From the NCBI GenBank assembly GCA_933822405.4, contig CAKOGP040001758.1, forward strand, positions 550,467 to 614,466: DNA of 64,000 nucleotides, given 5' to 3'. The DNA comes from Cylindrotheca closterium. Taxonomy: Eukaryota; Bacillariophyta; Bacillariophyceae; Bacillariales; Bacillariaceae. This document shows positions 16,927 through 26,671 of this stretch, piece by piece. A program made the position numbers and the translations under genes. How positions within the stretch are numbered: the first letter of the stretch is position 1; every line of letters starts with the position of its first letter. The notes beneath the pieces are model-generated. The model ran no database searches, was not told where the DNA came from, and worked only from the letters and a program-made list of their open reading frames with translations.

Positions 16927-17901
16927 ATGAGGATACGAACCCTTGGTGCAATTATCACAGCTGGTACAGCCTGTGTTTTTGCTTCAACTGAGAAATCAGC
17001 GCTAATAGATTTTGAAGGGTTACACACGCGGGGCATAACAGAAGTCCCACTTCATCGTCTCAGCCACCATGAAAATGAAAGTGAAAGACTGACAATTGGT
17101 GATCAAATGGATATGTTGAAGGAATTTCTTGAGGACAAAACTGGGAAGAAATTGGTCTCTGATGGCAATCCTATGATAGTCTCGGACTTGTCACAACTCA
17201 ATTTCCATTCTTCAACATTCATTCTTGCCGGCCTCAAAGCGCATGACGGAATGGCAGCTGATAATGGTAGTATTTGGCTCATCAAGAATTCAAGTCATTG
17301 GCAACGGGCGCTAGAAGGAAGTGTTAGTGCTCCAGACAATGCAGAATGGTACATCCAGCCCTTAGAGTTGCCATCAGGCGACAAGTTCTGCAATGGTATG
17401 TTCATGGTTATGGCAATGGGTGGCTTCCAATGGTCCCTTGGAAAGCACGACACCAAGCCTGATTGTTTGAATTACTTTGTCCCAGCATGGAAACTCGACG
17501 ACAGCGGAAAGTTTACGGGTGCGATGGTGTATACGTTTCTACTGGGAATGATGACTGAAGCAGTTACAAACTTTCAAACTTGGCTTCGTCCTTTTCTTGG
17601 CACAGGACGCCTACGAAAGTTTACAATGCCTCTGCTATATGCGCTACAACAGTGGCTAGGATATATTGCGATGATGGTTACAATGATGTACAGTGTGGAA
17701 CTATTTGGGAGCCTATTGCTCGGTTTGGTATTGGGGCGTTTACTGTTTCTACCACGATCAGTGACCAAGCCGATTATCCGAGCAGATGAAAGTGCGGCAA
17801 GCCCGAGAAATAATAGCAGCGTTGTCACCCTTTCCGCCATACCAGAAAGCGAAGAAACCCCATTGGTCAGGCAAACGGCCCTTCGCCGACGACGGACTTG
17901 A
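16927..17901 (+). CDS. Ctr-type copper transporter-like protein with long N-terminal domain
   Basis: 324 aa, intronless. A signal peptide (about residues 1-20) precedes a soluble domain of about 130 residues. A Met cluster with Cys (C155, M158, M160, M162, M164) lies just before the membrane part, as in Ctr proteins, where it delivers Cu(I) to the pore. Three helices follow: TM1 about 197-213, then TM2 with the hallmark MX3M (M249/M253, M250/M254) and TM3 with GX3G (G266/G270). These are the pore and packing motifs of SLC31/Ctr copper importers. The long N-terminal domain is unlike the short Met-rich ectodomain of yeast or human Ctr1 and its role is unknown. The C-terminus is basic (RRRRT), without a clear Cys-His tail. 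Confidence 0.8.
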   Translation: MRIRTLGAIITAGTACVFASTEKSALIDFEGLHTRGITEVPLHRLSHHENESERLTIGDQMDMLKEFLEDKTGKKLVSDGNPMIVSDLSQLNFHSSTFILAGLKAHDGMAADNGSIWLIKNSSHWQRALEGSVSAPDNAEWYIQPLELPSGDKFCNGMFMVMAMGGFQWSLGKHDTKPDCLNYFVPAWKLDDSGKFTGAMVYTFLLGMMTEAVTNFQTWLRPFLGTGRLRKFTMPLLYALQQWLGYIAMMVTMMYSVELFGSLLLGLVLGRLLFLPRSVTKPIIRADESAASPRNNSSVVTLSAIPESEETPLVRQTALRRRRT

Positions 17902-18004
17902 GAGATGGCCCAACACTTCGAGAATTGGATGCAATTCCCAATTATGAAGCAGTGCAAGCATCCCATTGTATCAGTTGTATCAGTAGCTGCATGGAAAGTT
18001 GATA

Positions 18005-19319
18005 CTAGAGAATTTCTTTCATTTCTCCATCCATATTGTACTTGGAAAGTATCGTCGACAGCCGATCTTCCTTTTCCCGAATGACACGAAAACACTCAGC
18101 AATTGCTTTCAAGTCTTTCTTGTCCATCACCACCTTGGAGCTATCATTTGATGCTGGTGCCATCGTCTGATTCCAATCATTTCCATCGTCATCAAAACTG
18201 TCTTTGCCTCCGTGTTTGTTTTTCATTTCTTCGTGCCATAAATCGGAAAAGATACTCACGGGGAAGGCAATGACAAGAACACCCGTGAGCATGGCTAGTG
18301 CCGCACAACACTGGCCAGCAGTACTGGTAGGATAAGTGTCGCCGTATCCGACAGTAGTGGCGGTCACAACAAACCACCACATCGCTTTGGGGATGGACCG
18401 AAAAGCTGTATTTCAAAGGCAACCACTATGTGAGAGGATGATGTACACGTGTATACCCACAGCGCCTGCGGACTCTCGAGATTATGATACTGTAGAACTT
18501 ACGACTGATTTCTTCCGTCACGCCATCCACAGCTGTTCTAACAAACTGATAACTGTCCGCAGGTTCAAAGTACTTCCAGTGCCCACGTTCCACCCAATAC
18601 ACAACGGATCCAAAGAGAACGCCACCGAAGATGAGGAATAATACAAGAAGCTTCAAGTACTCCACAGCCTTGGTGAGGACGTTGGTGAGTGTTTTCATCA
18701 TGGAATTATACATTCCCAACCGTAGTAGCATGAAAACCCGGAGAAGTCGCAGCAATCTCAAGCTGACCAGCGACTGTATATTGATACTTTCGAGATAGTA
18801 TGGAAAACAGGCCCAAAAGTCGAGCATCATTGACATCGACGTAATATAGTCATACAATTGTCGTATGTGCGATTTGGTCTCATTCGGATCCGATGTGAAG
18901 CAAACGACGCGCAAGATCCACTCAACAGTAAAGAAAAACATGATGTACCTTACAAACGTCTCGGTGATTGGGAGCGGCGCCGGTGGGCACATGCAAAAGC
19001 CGACAGTGACCATCTCCACTTGGTCGTCGTCTTCAAACATGTAGGAAACATTGCCACCACAGGTGACGCAATCCGTAGGGACAAACTGCCAGGAATCCAT
19101 GGTTTGAATAACCATCAAAACATTGGAAAATGTGATCAGCGCTATCAGAATAACAAAGAAAAAGGATGCTCCCCACGAAGACTCTGGCTCTGTCAGCAGC
19201 AAGAGGAGTTGCCGTCGCTCTTCTTCAAACCAATGTTTTCGAGAGGACGATCGGTAAGGTACCGAATGACGATCAGTGAGGGAAGTCATTTCGTTTGGGG
19301 TTATTCCGTCAGCAGCCAT
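18005..19319 (-). CDS. Voltage-gated potassium channel, six-helix type
   Basis: Two exons, 19319..18503 and 18405..18005, joined across a 97-bp GT-AG intron (donor GTAAGT, acceptor TACAG) to give 405 aa; the join restores ISPFRSIPKAMWW. S1-S6 are visible: S4 has Arg every third residue (SLRLLRLLRVFMLLRLG), and the pore carries the K+ filter TTVGYGD at residues 289-295. An S1-S2 loop of about 50 residues has several Cys (CVTCGG, CMCPP). The cytosolic C-terminus (about 90 residues) ends in a predicted coiled coil (FRVIREKEDRLSTILSKY); no cyclic-nucleotide domain or EF-hand is present. It would carry voltage-dependent K+ flux at the plasma membrane or an internal membrane. Confidence 0.93.
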
Positions 19320-19540
19320 GCCGTTGATTGTGCTGGTTTGTCGACGATGACTCTAAGGGGGGCACCGCTGTTCGTCATGACAAGACGTTTCTATTTTGTC
19401 TACCCAATTCTTTTTCAACATAGGCTGGCGTGCTACTGTGACTTTGAGTTTGGTGCCTCGCGCGATAATTCCTTTCATTAGAGAGGTGCATAGTCAGGAT
19501 GCATCGTCAGGATAAAATTTAAATGCATTAATGGTTTCTA

Positions 19541-20926
19541 TCAACAACACTGCCAATACTTATTTTGCCATGGGTGATTCCACCAGTCCTCTGAATCTCG
19601 TATTATGTTTTCTTCCCGTTTCCATATCATGGGACTCCAATAATTTGCATCATCGTGGTCATCGTCTCCAGAAGAGTGGAAAGGTTGGCTTTTGCCACCG
19701 GGACAGAATTTACAGCACGGTGAAGTCCTGGCAGCAGAAGAGGTGTCGCACATCGCATCCAGAAAACAGCGAATGCGAATGTTTTCCCAACATCCTTTGG
19801 AAAAGATGCAGTCCGCTGGCTTTGTGTCCCTCATGTAATCCAGTTTGTTCCCAATGTTCATTTCAAAGGTTGTCTTGTTCGCCAAAATCAAAAAGGTATG
19901 AGTCACAAATAGGATATGGGCGACTAGCCACACAAGATAAAAGTAAATCTTCGTGAGAACGACCATAAATGATAGAAGAATGAGTTGGTTGTTGTCATGC
20001 GCTTGTCCTTGGTTCTTGAATAGCATCGTTGTCATTCCGTAGTCGGAAGAGTTGGCAATTTCACAGCAGATACGGATGGATACCACATTGAGACCGACAA
20101 AGATCCAAAAGCGAACGTGGTTGCGTTCCCCAATGCATGTGGCCAAAAAGCCACAATGATGATCAAAAGTAGCAACACATTTATTGCATATTTTGCAGTG
20201 ATGAGAACGCAAAGGTGGCTTTGGAATAGCGCAGAGGACACATCCTTTACGATACTTTAGCGCCAATGGAGCGACCGATGATCCAAATGCACCGAACTCT
20301 TCCTCCATTGACGCTTTGTTGGATGGCGATGCAAGAGGGTCATTTTTCATGCCAGGTGTTTCGTGTAGTGCGGTGGCTTGCAAGGTTGACTGAGCTCCTC
20401 CGCCAATAGCACTTTCTAAATCATCGTGAGTAGCGTCTTGTGTCTCTCGTTCTTCTTTACCATTTACGTCGACTGATTCCTTGCCAAGAAGTGCTTCGCC
20501 TCCTTCAATCGATTGTTCCAGGATGGTTGCTGTGAGCCATCCAGGATCAGAATCTTGTAGACTGAAAAATGAGATCATGACGATAATATAGATGACTGTG
20601 ATCTCGAGGCTGTAGTATTGGGTGGAACTGGGATCCTGCCAGAATATCGTATTGCCTGGGCATATGACGGAGGCTATCACAGCCAGAGTTGAGAGGCCAA
20701 CGTATCGCACAATTGCCAATTTCTTCGCCTTTGCAATACTAGGTTGTTGCTCGAATATCGTGTGCTGTCGCCGCTTTGTGGTTTGGCCAAATGACGATGC
20801 AAATCCATCTTGTGCGGAGGAGGCCGTATGAGGATGTCTGTAGTCAGCCTCGTCCGAAGCACTGCTGGAAGCATTTTCAATTTCAAAGCTTTCCATTGTG
20901 CGACTGGGAGACCGTTTGGACATCAT
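19541..20926 (-). CDS. DHHC-type protein S-acyltransferase
   Basis: 461 aa, intronless. Two helices at about 73-90 and 105-122 precede a long acidic cytosolic loop, then the cysteine-rich domain from C229 ([19 protein letters not shown]) to the catalytic D255-H256-H257-C258, followed by two more helices. The enzyme takes a fatty acyl group from acyl-CoA onto the DHHC cysteine and then onto substrate cysteines, usually at the ER or Golgi. The N-terminus is Ser-rich and basic. A second Met directly follows the first (MMSKR), so the start could move by one codon. Confidence 0.93.
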   Translation of the reverse strand: MMSKRSPSRTMESFEIENASSSASDEADYRHPHTASSAQDGFASSFGQTTKRRQHTIFEQQPSIAKAKKLAIVRYVGLSTLAVIASVICPGNTIFWQDPSSTQYYSLEITVIYIIVMISFFSLQDSDPGWLTATILEQSIEGGEALLGKESVDVNGKEERETQDATHDDLESAIGGGAQSTLQATALHETPGMKNDPLASPSNKASMEEEFGAFGSSVAPLALKYRKGCVLCAIPKPPLRSHHCKICNKCVATFDHHCGFLATCIGERNHVRFWIFVGLNVVSIRICCEIANSSDYGMTTMLFKNQGQAHDNNQLILLSFMVVLTKIYFYLVWLVAHILFVTHTFLILANKTTFEMNIGNKLDYMRDTKPADCIFSKGCWENIRIRCFLDAMCDTSSAARTSPCCKFCPGGKSQPFHSSGDDDHDDANYWSPMIWKREENIIRDSEDWWNHPWQNKYWQCC

Positions 20927-21346
20927 GATCTGCCATAAACTTTCAGAGTATTACCTCGTTTCAGGACATTTGAACAAAATGCTCTCCTTTGCGGCTTCAA
21001 GTCACCCACGAACGTACAGTACTGTATCAACTCAACAATGTCGATGAACTGAGGAGGAGGAGTCACGGTGTTGTTACTATTGTAATCGATGTGATCGAAC
21101 GTGTGCTGTACTGTAACTCCGTTCACGTTCACGGACTATTCTTCCTCGCTTCTCCGCTTCACCATCCAATGAAAATTGCAGCCAAATTGAAAATCTTGCA
21201 TGGAGAGGAGACTACCAAAGATGCCCCCGGTCTCTTCATCACCGCATCAACCATATAGATGCTGAGTTACAAAAGTGCAGTAATGCCAGAAATTTAAAAT
21301 CTATATTCGATGATTATTTACACTAGGACCTATGCTGATACTTTTT
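20927..21346. other. Intergenic region
   Basis: About 420 bp between two leftward genes; it should hold the promoter of the DHHC gene and the 3' UTR of the basic repeat gene. A GTAC-centred palindrome (TACAGTACTGTA, near 21016) is present. Nothing else seen. Confidence 0.45.
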
Positions 21347-23515
21347 CTAGTCTGCCCAATTGAATAATTCTTCCGGTTCAAACTCATACTCTTCAGAACT
21401 TTGCGAATCTTCATCTGAGGAGTAAACGTTTTGCACTCGAACTTCAACACCGGTGATACAGTCAAAACCAATGATTTCGGTGTCATGAGTCACCAGCTTT
21501 GGCTTGACCACTTGTTCCCGCCGCTTGCGTTCCATGTCATAAGCCTTGCGCTGGCCGGGCCGTTCTCGGAAAGATTCCCAAGAGGAATCACTAGAAGACA
21601 CAGCGGATGCGTCATCCATGTCCACCGTAATCTCGGTTGGCTTGGGAGTTTCCCTCTTAGGAGGAACCTTGGTGCGGCTGAAGGACTGGGGCTTTGGTTC
21701 TTGCCAAGAGACAGAGCTGATGGAAGATTCTTCGGAATCAGAATCATACGCTGGCTTCTTCACAGCTCGGATGGGCGGTGTGCTGGCCTTTGGCGGTGGT
21801 GGTGGCACTGGTCGTCGGATTCCCTTGCCGTCGGCAGACTGTTGTCGTCGGATTGGCCGTTGTGCTGCGTTCCAAGTGGCACTCTGAAGTGGTGCACCTC
21901 CTCTGGCTCGGTCATCAGAGGCTGTGCGGGCTGGAGGTCTACGGTCACCAGAGGCTGTGCGGGCTGGAGGTCTACGGTCACCAGAGGCTGTGCGGGCTGG
22001 AGGTCTACGGTCACCGGGTTCCTTGTGCCAGCTGTTGTTCTGTTCGACACCTCTATTAGGAGGATGTCCTAAGCGTTCTCTTGAAGTTGGACGACGTAGG
22101 TTTCGTGGGTGCATTCCTTCCAAACTCTTGCTTCTCTGTACACCACGCTCTCGATCGAGTTTGTTTTTCTCTGCTTGGGTTCGAGGTTGAGGGCGCTGAG
22201 ATCGTACTGAGCGATGCCCAGAATGCTGCGAATGTTGGCTATTCATAGACATCATAGATTGAGATGGTGCAGGCGCCTTGCGCAATGGTCCATGTTTGGA
22301 CGTTCGCACCAATCCCTCCATACTATTCGTTTTCTTGACTCCGGGTCTTCTTACACGGACGCCATCGAGATGACCATCTGAGGGATGCTGCTTTCCTGTG
22401 TGCATCATTTCTCGCATGCCTTCCATACTTCTGCTTTTCTTGACTCTTGGATTTCTCGTTCGTTGTTCAGTGCTGTGTTGCGATCGAAACGAGGATTGCC
22501 TTGACATTTCCTCACTGCCGTCTTTAGACGATAATCCTGAGTGATGGCGACTCAACGGAAGATGGGCAGCTTTGACCAAAGTTGCTTTCGCATGACCCGC
22601 GGCATGACCCGCGCCTCGGACTGCTTTCCTCATTTGGTCCAAGCCATCCATACTGCTGGCCTTCTTGATACCTCGCTTGAGTTTACCCAAGCCTTCTGAA
22701 CTAAGAGTCTTCTTAATTCCTCGTTTGGGGCTTCTAGACTTGCGAGAGCTCTTGCGAGAATGGTTGGATGGAGACTGAGCTGGTGCGTTGGTACCAGTTG
22801 CCGGAACCTCGTGCAATTCGAGCAAATCAGACTCTCTGATGGAAGACTTTTTGAGATTGCTTCCTTGCATTGAGATCTCGTAAAGTGGTTGGCCATCGCC
22901 ATCGTGGTATACCCTGGATATTTGTACCAGGTAAATGGGGGCACCATCGCCGGGTTTGTGGAAGACAACTTGGCCAGTTTTGAAGCGAGAACGGCTATCG
23001 TCTTCCGCCGCATCGTTGGGCCCTAGTGGTTCGAGATGAGCGTCATCCGTCTGCTTCTCACGGCCACAATCGTTCAATTTGATTGTGTAGAATGCCTGAC
23101 CATCTGGACCCACATCAATCTCCAAAATCGTTGCTTTTTTATTCTTCTTTCCTTTGGACTTGTACCATACTACCTGGTCGTTTGAATAGCTCTTCGCAGC
23201 GTCACCTTCAGAATCATCGTCTTTCAATGCATCATGGTCTTTCTCGCCAAGGTTAAACAACATGTTGGAGCCCGCCTGCAACTTATTCTTCAGACCTTGT
23301 CCAGTCTGATTCAGGCCAGTCTTCAGACCTTGTCCGGTTTGATTCAGACCAGACTTCAGACCGGACTGAAGCTGGTTTAATTTCGAAAGCTTGCGCCCTC
23401 GCTCTGTTGGTACTGTGTCATCCTGACTACTGTTAGGTGACACTTTGAATGGTTCGTTTATTCCTCCGTGGGGTGGCATATCTCGTTGAATACCTTTTGT
23501 GGAAGTGGAAACCAT
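21347..23515 (-). CDS. Basic Ser/Arg-rich repeat protein with two Tudor/SH3-like modules
   Basis: 722 aa, intronless, no relative recognised. The N-terminus holds imperfect 11-residue repeats (SGLNQTGQGLK). Two related beta modules follow: DQVVWYKSKGKKNKKATILE and GQVVFHKPGDGAPIYLVQIS, each ending in an EPL/LLEL strand, resembling Tudor- or SH3-like barrels. The middle is basic and carries five copies of a short motif [IV][KQ][KR]..S[MLS][ED]G[LM] (KKTLSSEGL, KKASSMDGL, KKSRSMEGM, KKTNSMEGL, QRSKSLEGM). Then come three exact 11-residue repeats (GDRRPPARTAS) and an acidic C-terminus. The motif looks like a basophilic kinase or 14-3-3 site, but that is inference. Probably cytoskeletal or nuclear scaffolding. 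Confidence 0.7.
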   Translation of the reverse strand: MVSTSTKGIQRDMPPHGGINEPFKVSPNSSQDDTVPTERGRKLSKLNQLQSGLKSGLNQTGQGLKTGLNQTGQGLKNKLQAGSNMLFNLGEKDHDALKDDDSEGDAAKSYSNDQVVWYKSKGKKNKKATILEIDVGPDGQAFYTIKLNDCGREKQTDDAHLEPLGPNDAAEDDSRSRFKTGQVVFHKPGDGAPIYLVQISRVYHDGDGQPLYEISMQGSNLKKSSIRESDLLELHEVPATGTNAPAQSPSNHSRKSSRKSRSPKRGIKKTLSSEGLGKLKRGIKKASSMDGLDQMRKAVRGAGHAAGHAKATLVKAAHLPLSRHHSGLSSKDGSEEMSRQSSFRSQHSTEQRTRNPRVKKSRSMEGMREMMHTGKQHPSDGHLDGVRVRRPGVKKTNSMEGLVRTSKHGPLRKAPAPSQSMMSMNSQHSQHSGHRSVRSQRPQPRTQAEKNKLDRERGVQRSKSLEGMHPRNLRRPTSRERLGHPPNRGVEQNNSWHKEPGDRRPPARTASGDRRPPARTASGDRRPPARTASDDRARGGAPLQSATWNAAQRPIRRQQSADGKGIRRPVPPPPPKASTPPIRAVKKPAYDSDSEESSISSVSWQEPKPQSFSRTKVPPKRETPKPTEITVDMDDASAVSSSDSSWESFRERPGQRKAYDMERKRREQVVKPKLVTHDTEIIGFDCITGVEVRVQNVYSSDEDSQSSEEYEFEPEELFNWAD
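21918..22016. repeat. Three tandem 33-bp repeats inside a coding region
   Basis: Near-identical 33-bp units at 21918-21950, 21951-21983 and 21984-22016. They encode three copies of an 11-residue unit (GDRRPPARTAS) in the basic repeat protein. The number of copies is likely to vary between alleles. Confidence 0.9.
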
Positions 23516-24203
23516 GTTGCAAAGTTGTTGTCATAAACGGTGTTCTTTGCCGAAAAGTGAAAGGGACATAGTTCGGGAAAATGCGGTCATCCGGTTTCTT
23601 ACGGCGGAACTGGTACTGAGGATTGATTTTCTGGTGGGTCCGATCCTACCGGAATATTACATAACACCGGAGGAACAAATTCAACTGTTCCGGTAAAGAA
23701 ACAGGCATATATATTGGAGCGCACATAGCGTAGATCAAATAATATATATACGATCTATCGTGACGTCATACGTCTGGCCACGCGCCCCGGGGGTGAACAA
23801 ACGGGGTCGGATACCCCCTTTCGACATTTCAAAATAATCCAGAATGTTGACTACCGGTACATTGTGTTACAGACGGACGAAGGCCGAGCGGCCTTCGCTG
23901 TCAAAAGTAGGTTGTCGATGAGCCAAGAGGCAATGCTGCCCAGCAGTTTATCGACTGAAATTGATTGTGTTGTGTAATTCAATTTTTCTCACACACGGGA
24001 TTTCTGAGATTACTCGATCAGTTCGACCCGCTTCACACCACAACCACCAAGACAAAAACTCTACGAACAAACACGCAGAGGACGGCAGTAGGCTATCTTA
24101 GATAGCGTACCGTACCTGGTACTGTTGAACATAAACAGCATCATTGGACACAGTGACATACGTGGAGAGAAGCTCAATTGGCTGTTTTGTTTACCGTATA
24201 ACA
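23516..24203. other. 688-bp divergent intergenic region
   Basis: Promoter space for the basic repeat gene (leftward) and the cyclophilin-like gene (rightward). It contains a TGACGTCA palindrome (listed separately) and a perfect 8-bp hairpin with loop GAGC at 23878-23897. GC-rich blocks around 23779-23800 alternate with AT-rich ones. No gene is seen. Confidence 0.5.
23761..23768. promoter_or_regulatory. CRE-like bZIP site TGACGTCA
   Basis: A perfect palindromic cAMP-response-element sequence lies about 245 bp upstream of the gene starting at 23515 and about 440 bp upstream of the one at 24204. In Phaeodactylum, TGACGT elements bound by bZIP factors drive CO2/cAMP-responsive transcription (established). 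Function here is inferred only. Confidence 0.4.
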
Positions 24204-25127
24204 ATGAATGTTTCTTTCTTGACAAAGGTGATGCTTTCTTTTGTCGCGATTTGGCTGATGGCTTGCACGATATTTGCAAAGTATTACCTTCATATGTCTC
24301 TAAGTTCTCTCTCAAAGAATGGACATGTCAAATCCTTATGGGACGAACTGGTGACTTCGCATTCTGTTCGAAGCAATAACTTGAGGAACAAAGCATGGGG
24401 CCAATCAAAATTTTCTCTTGGAAAATCGCAGTCCTTTTCATCTCTTTCATCCTCTGGATTGATGGGTACCAAGCCGTTTCCCATTCAGCCTCCCGAACAA
24501 CTTGTCAAGGGAGAATTGATATTGACATTCCCTCTCTTTTACAATCGGCAAATCCGTGTTCAGCTACGGCCTGAATGGTCACCTGGATCGGTCGATTACT
24601 TCCATCGACTGGTTCAGCATAAATGTGCTTCATGCTCGCTCTACCGCCTTGCTCGACAACACAGCGATGACCCAGGGGAAGGAGTAATCTTGGGTGTCAT
24701 GCAAAACTTGAAGTCGGTACCGCTCAATACTCAACGAGGAATTTGTCCAGAAGGATCTCATCGTCATTATCACGATCCGGACGCAAATAATGAAGAAAAA
24801 GACGAGAACAAAGAAAATGAGGAAGAGAAAAGGAACCCGTACGATGACGACAACCCCAGAGAAAATTGCGAAGACTGTGAATGCCAGGGCCCCATCTTGC
24901 AGCGAGGAATGGTCGCCTGGGTGGGAGGAGCACCGGGAGGTCCCGAATTTTTCATCAATCTCTATGAAGATGCTGTCAAGTACGAGGGTTCTCGTCATGC
25001 CGTGTTTGGAGAAGTTGTGGACTATGAATCGTTCGACCTTTTGCAAGAAATCATGGAGGAAAACACTGCTCTTGGTGATTCGCGAGTATTGCATGACGAA
25101 TTGCATTTCTACATTGATTTGGAATAA
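24204..25127 (+). CDS. Membrane-anchored cyclophilin-like protein
   Basis: Start set at the ATG at 24204 (MNVSFLTKVM), since the longer frame begins with TTG only; 307 aa. One hydrophobic helix at about 4-26 makes it type II membrane or secretory. Residues about 110-300 follow the cyclophilin order: LILTFPLFYNRQIRVQLRPEW, SVDYFHRLV, CSLYRL, then GGAPGGPEFFINL and RHAVFGEVVDYESFDLLQEI. A long acidic insert (EEKDENKENEEEKRN) with a Cys pair (CEDCEC) splits the domain. Several active-site residues of proline isomerases are not evident, so catalysis is uncertain. Location is likely ER or Golgi lumen. Confidence 0.7.
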   Translation: MNVSFLTKVMLSFVAIWLMACTIFAKYYLHMSLSSLSKNGHVKSLWDELVTSHSVRSNNLRNKAWGQSKFSLGKSQSFSSLSSSGLMGTKPFPIQPPEQLVKGELILTFPLFYNRQIRVQLRPEWSPGSVDYFHRLVQHKCASCSLYRLARQHSDDPGEGVILGVMQNLKSVPLNTQRGICPEGSHRHYHDPDANNEEKDENKENEEEKRNPYDDDNPRENCEDCECQGPILQRGMVAWVGGAPGGPEFFINLYEDAVKYEGSRHAVFGEVVDYESFDLLQEIMEENTALGDSRVLHDELHFYIDLE

Positions 25128-25191
25128 GAAAAGAGGATATCCGTCGGGGCTATAAATCAACCTAAGGCTGTTGAAGGTGCAAATATTGGGA

Positions 25192-26229
25192 TCAAATATG
25201 TCTCTTTTTGGAGCTTGACTTTGAAGACTTGCTGCAGGAACCCTTTTTCAAATTCCGCTTTCCTGCTCCCTTCTTGGTACCTCCCGTAATTCCGCAAACT
25301 GTTGGGTCTGAACACGGGGTAGAGAACGCAAGCTTCTTTGCCATCATATTATTGCTTGCTGCTGCAGAACAGTCGTCAGTGGTGCTGACAACTACGGCAC
25401 TACCATTGTGCTTGGAAGCTACTTTCACACCAATCATGTGAACTTCAACAGGTGCCGATGCCTTCTTGGTTGGGGGTACGTTTGAATCTGGACCCTTCTT
25501 TGGTGCTCCCTTTGGATCAGCTCCCGTGTCTTCGTCTGTACCCGAACCTTTTGGTGCTCCCTTAGGTGCAAGTCCTGCCTCTTTCTCAGTGTCTACTCCC
25601 TTTGGAGTCCCCTTTGGCTCAGACTCTGTGTCGTCTACAGCACCCGAGCCCTTTGGAGCTCCCTTTGGTTCAAACTGTGTGTTATCCGCGGCGTCGGAGC
25701 CGATATCATCTACTTCACCCGAACCCTTTGGAGCTCCCTTTGACTCAAACTCTTTGTCATCCATTGTATCGGAATCGGTGTCATCCACTGTACCCGATCC
25801 CTTTGGAGCTCCCTTTGGTTCTTCAAGTCCCGTGCTTTCGTCCAGAGTGCCCAAGTCTTCTGGAGCGCCCTTTGGATCTGTGGATCCTTTTGGGTCCTTG
25901 GTTGGTGGGAGCGTGAGCACCAGTGATGGGTCGGGTTGAATTGAAAGCATAGTTGGTCGAAGTGAGGGCTGAGCATCCTTGCTGCCCTTCGGATCTCCTT
26001 TAGAATCCGCGGGTGCTATAGATGTGACCTCCGGGAGCTCGTCATTGCCGGGATTGCTAGCGACGCCTTTTTCTTTTCCAACCTTCAAGTCTACTTTTGT
26101 TGGTTTCATGGAAGGACTCCAAGTTGGAAGACCAGCATTGGAGGGCGATTCGCCCTTTAGACGACGCCGATAGGCTGCTCCTGTTCCGAGGTGAAGCAAG
26201 AGGATGGTTACTTTCGCAATAATCTTCAT
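25192..26229 (-). CDS. Secreted RXL / Lys-Ser repeat protein, possible cell-wall (silaffin-like) protein
   Basis: 345 aa with a clear signal peptide (MKIIAKVTILLLHLGTGAA). Right after it stands YRRRLKG, containing the RXL site at which several diatom silica-associated proteins are cut. The central half is built of acidic/Gly-Lys-Pro repeats (KGAPKGSG with VDDTxSD spacers, at least five copies). The last 90 residues are a small Cys-containing domain and a Lys/Ser tail (KKGSCSKSSKSSSKKRHI) like the lysine-serine clusters of silaffins. Lys spacing such as KxxK is visible. Association with biosilica is inferred from composition, not from a family match. Also possible: a general secreted mucin-like protein. 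Confidence 0.65.
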   Translation of the reverse strand: MKIIAKVTILLLHLGTGAAYRRRLKGESPSNAGLPTWSPSMKPTKVDLKVGKEKGVASNPGNDELPEVTSIAPADSKGDPKGSKDAQPSLRPTMLSIQPDPSLVLTLPPTKDPKGSTDPKGAPEDLGTLDESTGLEEPKGAPKGSGTVDDTDSDTMDDKEFESKGAPKGSGEVDDIGSDAADNTQFEPKGAPKGSGAVDDTESEPKGTPKGVDTEKEAGLAPKGAPKGSGTDEDTGADPKGAPKKGPDSNVPPTKKASAPVEVHMIGVKVASKHNGSAVVVSTTDDCSAAASNNMMAKKLAFSTPCSDPTVCGITGGTKKGAGKRNLKKGSCSKSSKSSSKKRHI

Positions 26230-26671
26230 GGCACACGTCTATTCTTTTTTTTGGACGAACTTGAAAGAGTGAAGCTGCGTGAAATCGAGAGAGGCAAAAT
26301 TTCAAATTGAATTACCAAGTATGGCTCTACCATGCCATACGACGAAAGCGCAAAGTATCGCGGAAGATCCACGGGATTCAATTGGGGGTCTGATTTTTGG
26401 ACATCAAATGGCTGTTACTCCGCTATTATGCTTTCAACGGATGCAGCGAATTTTCAGACTTGTCGAGAAATACTCCTTGGAAACATAGCGCATACGAGAC
26501 TGTTGTGTATGGACTAACTGGCCAAAAAGGACTGGATGTGTCTCATCAATTCGGAATACGATTGAACAATTTTTTTAAATCGAGCTAATCATCATCGGCA
26601 ATCAAAGCACCACGGGTCGTTCGACATCCCAAGCTCTACCACGATAGGTATACTACTCTAGACTACTGACG
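26230..26671. other. Intergenic region
   Basis: About 440 bp between two leftward genes: promoter of the secreted repeat gene at the left end and 3' flank of it on the right side of the patatin gene. Short open frames here match nothing; no RNA or repeat is seen. Confidence 0.4.
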
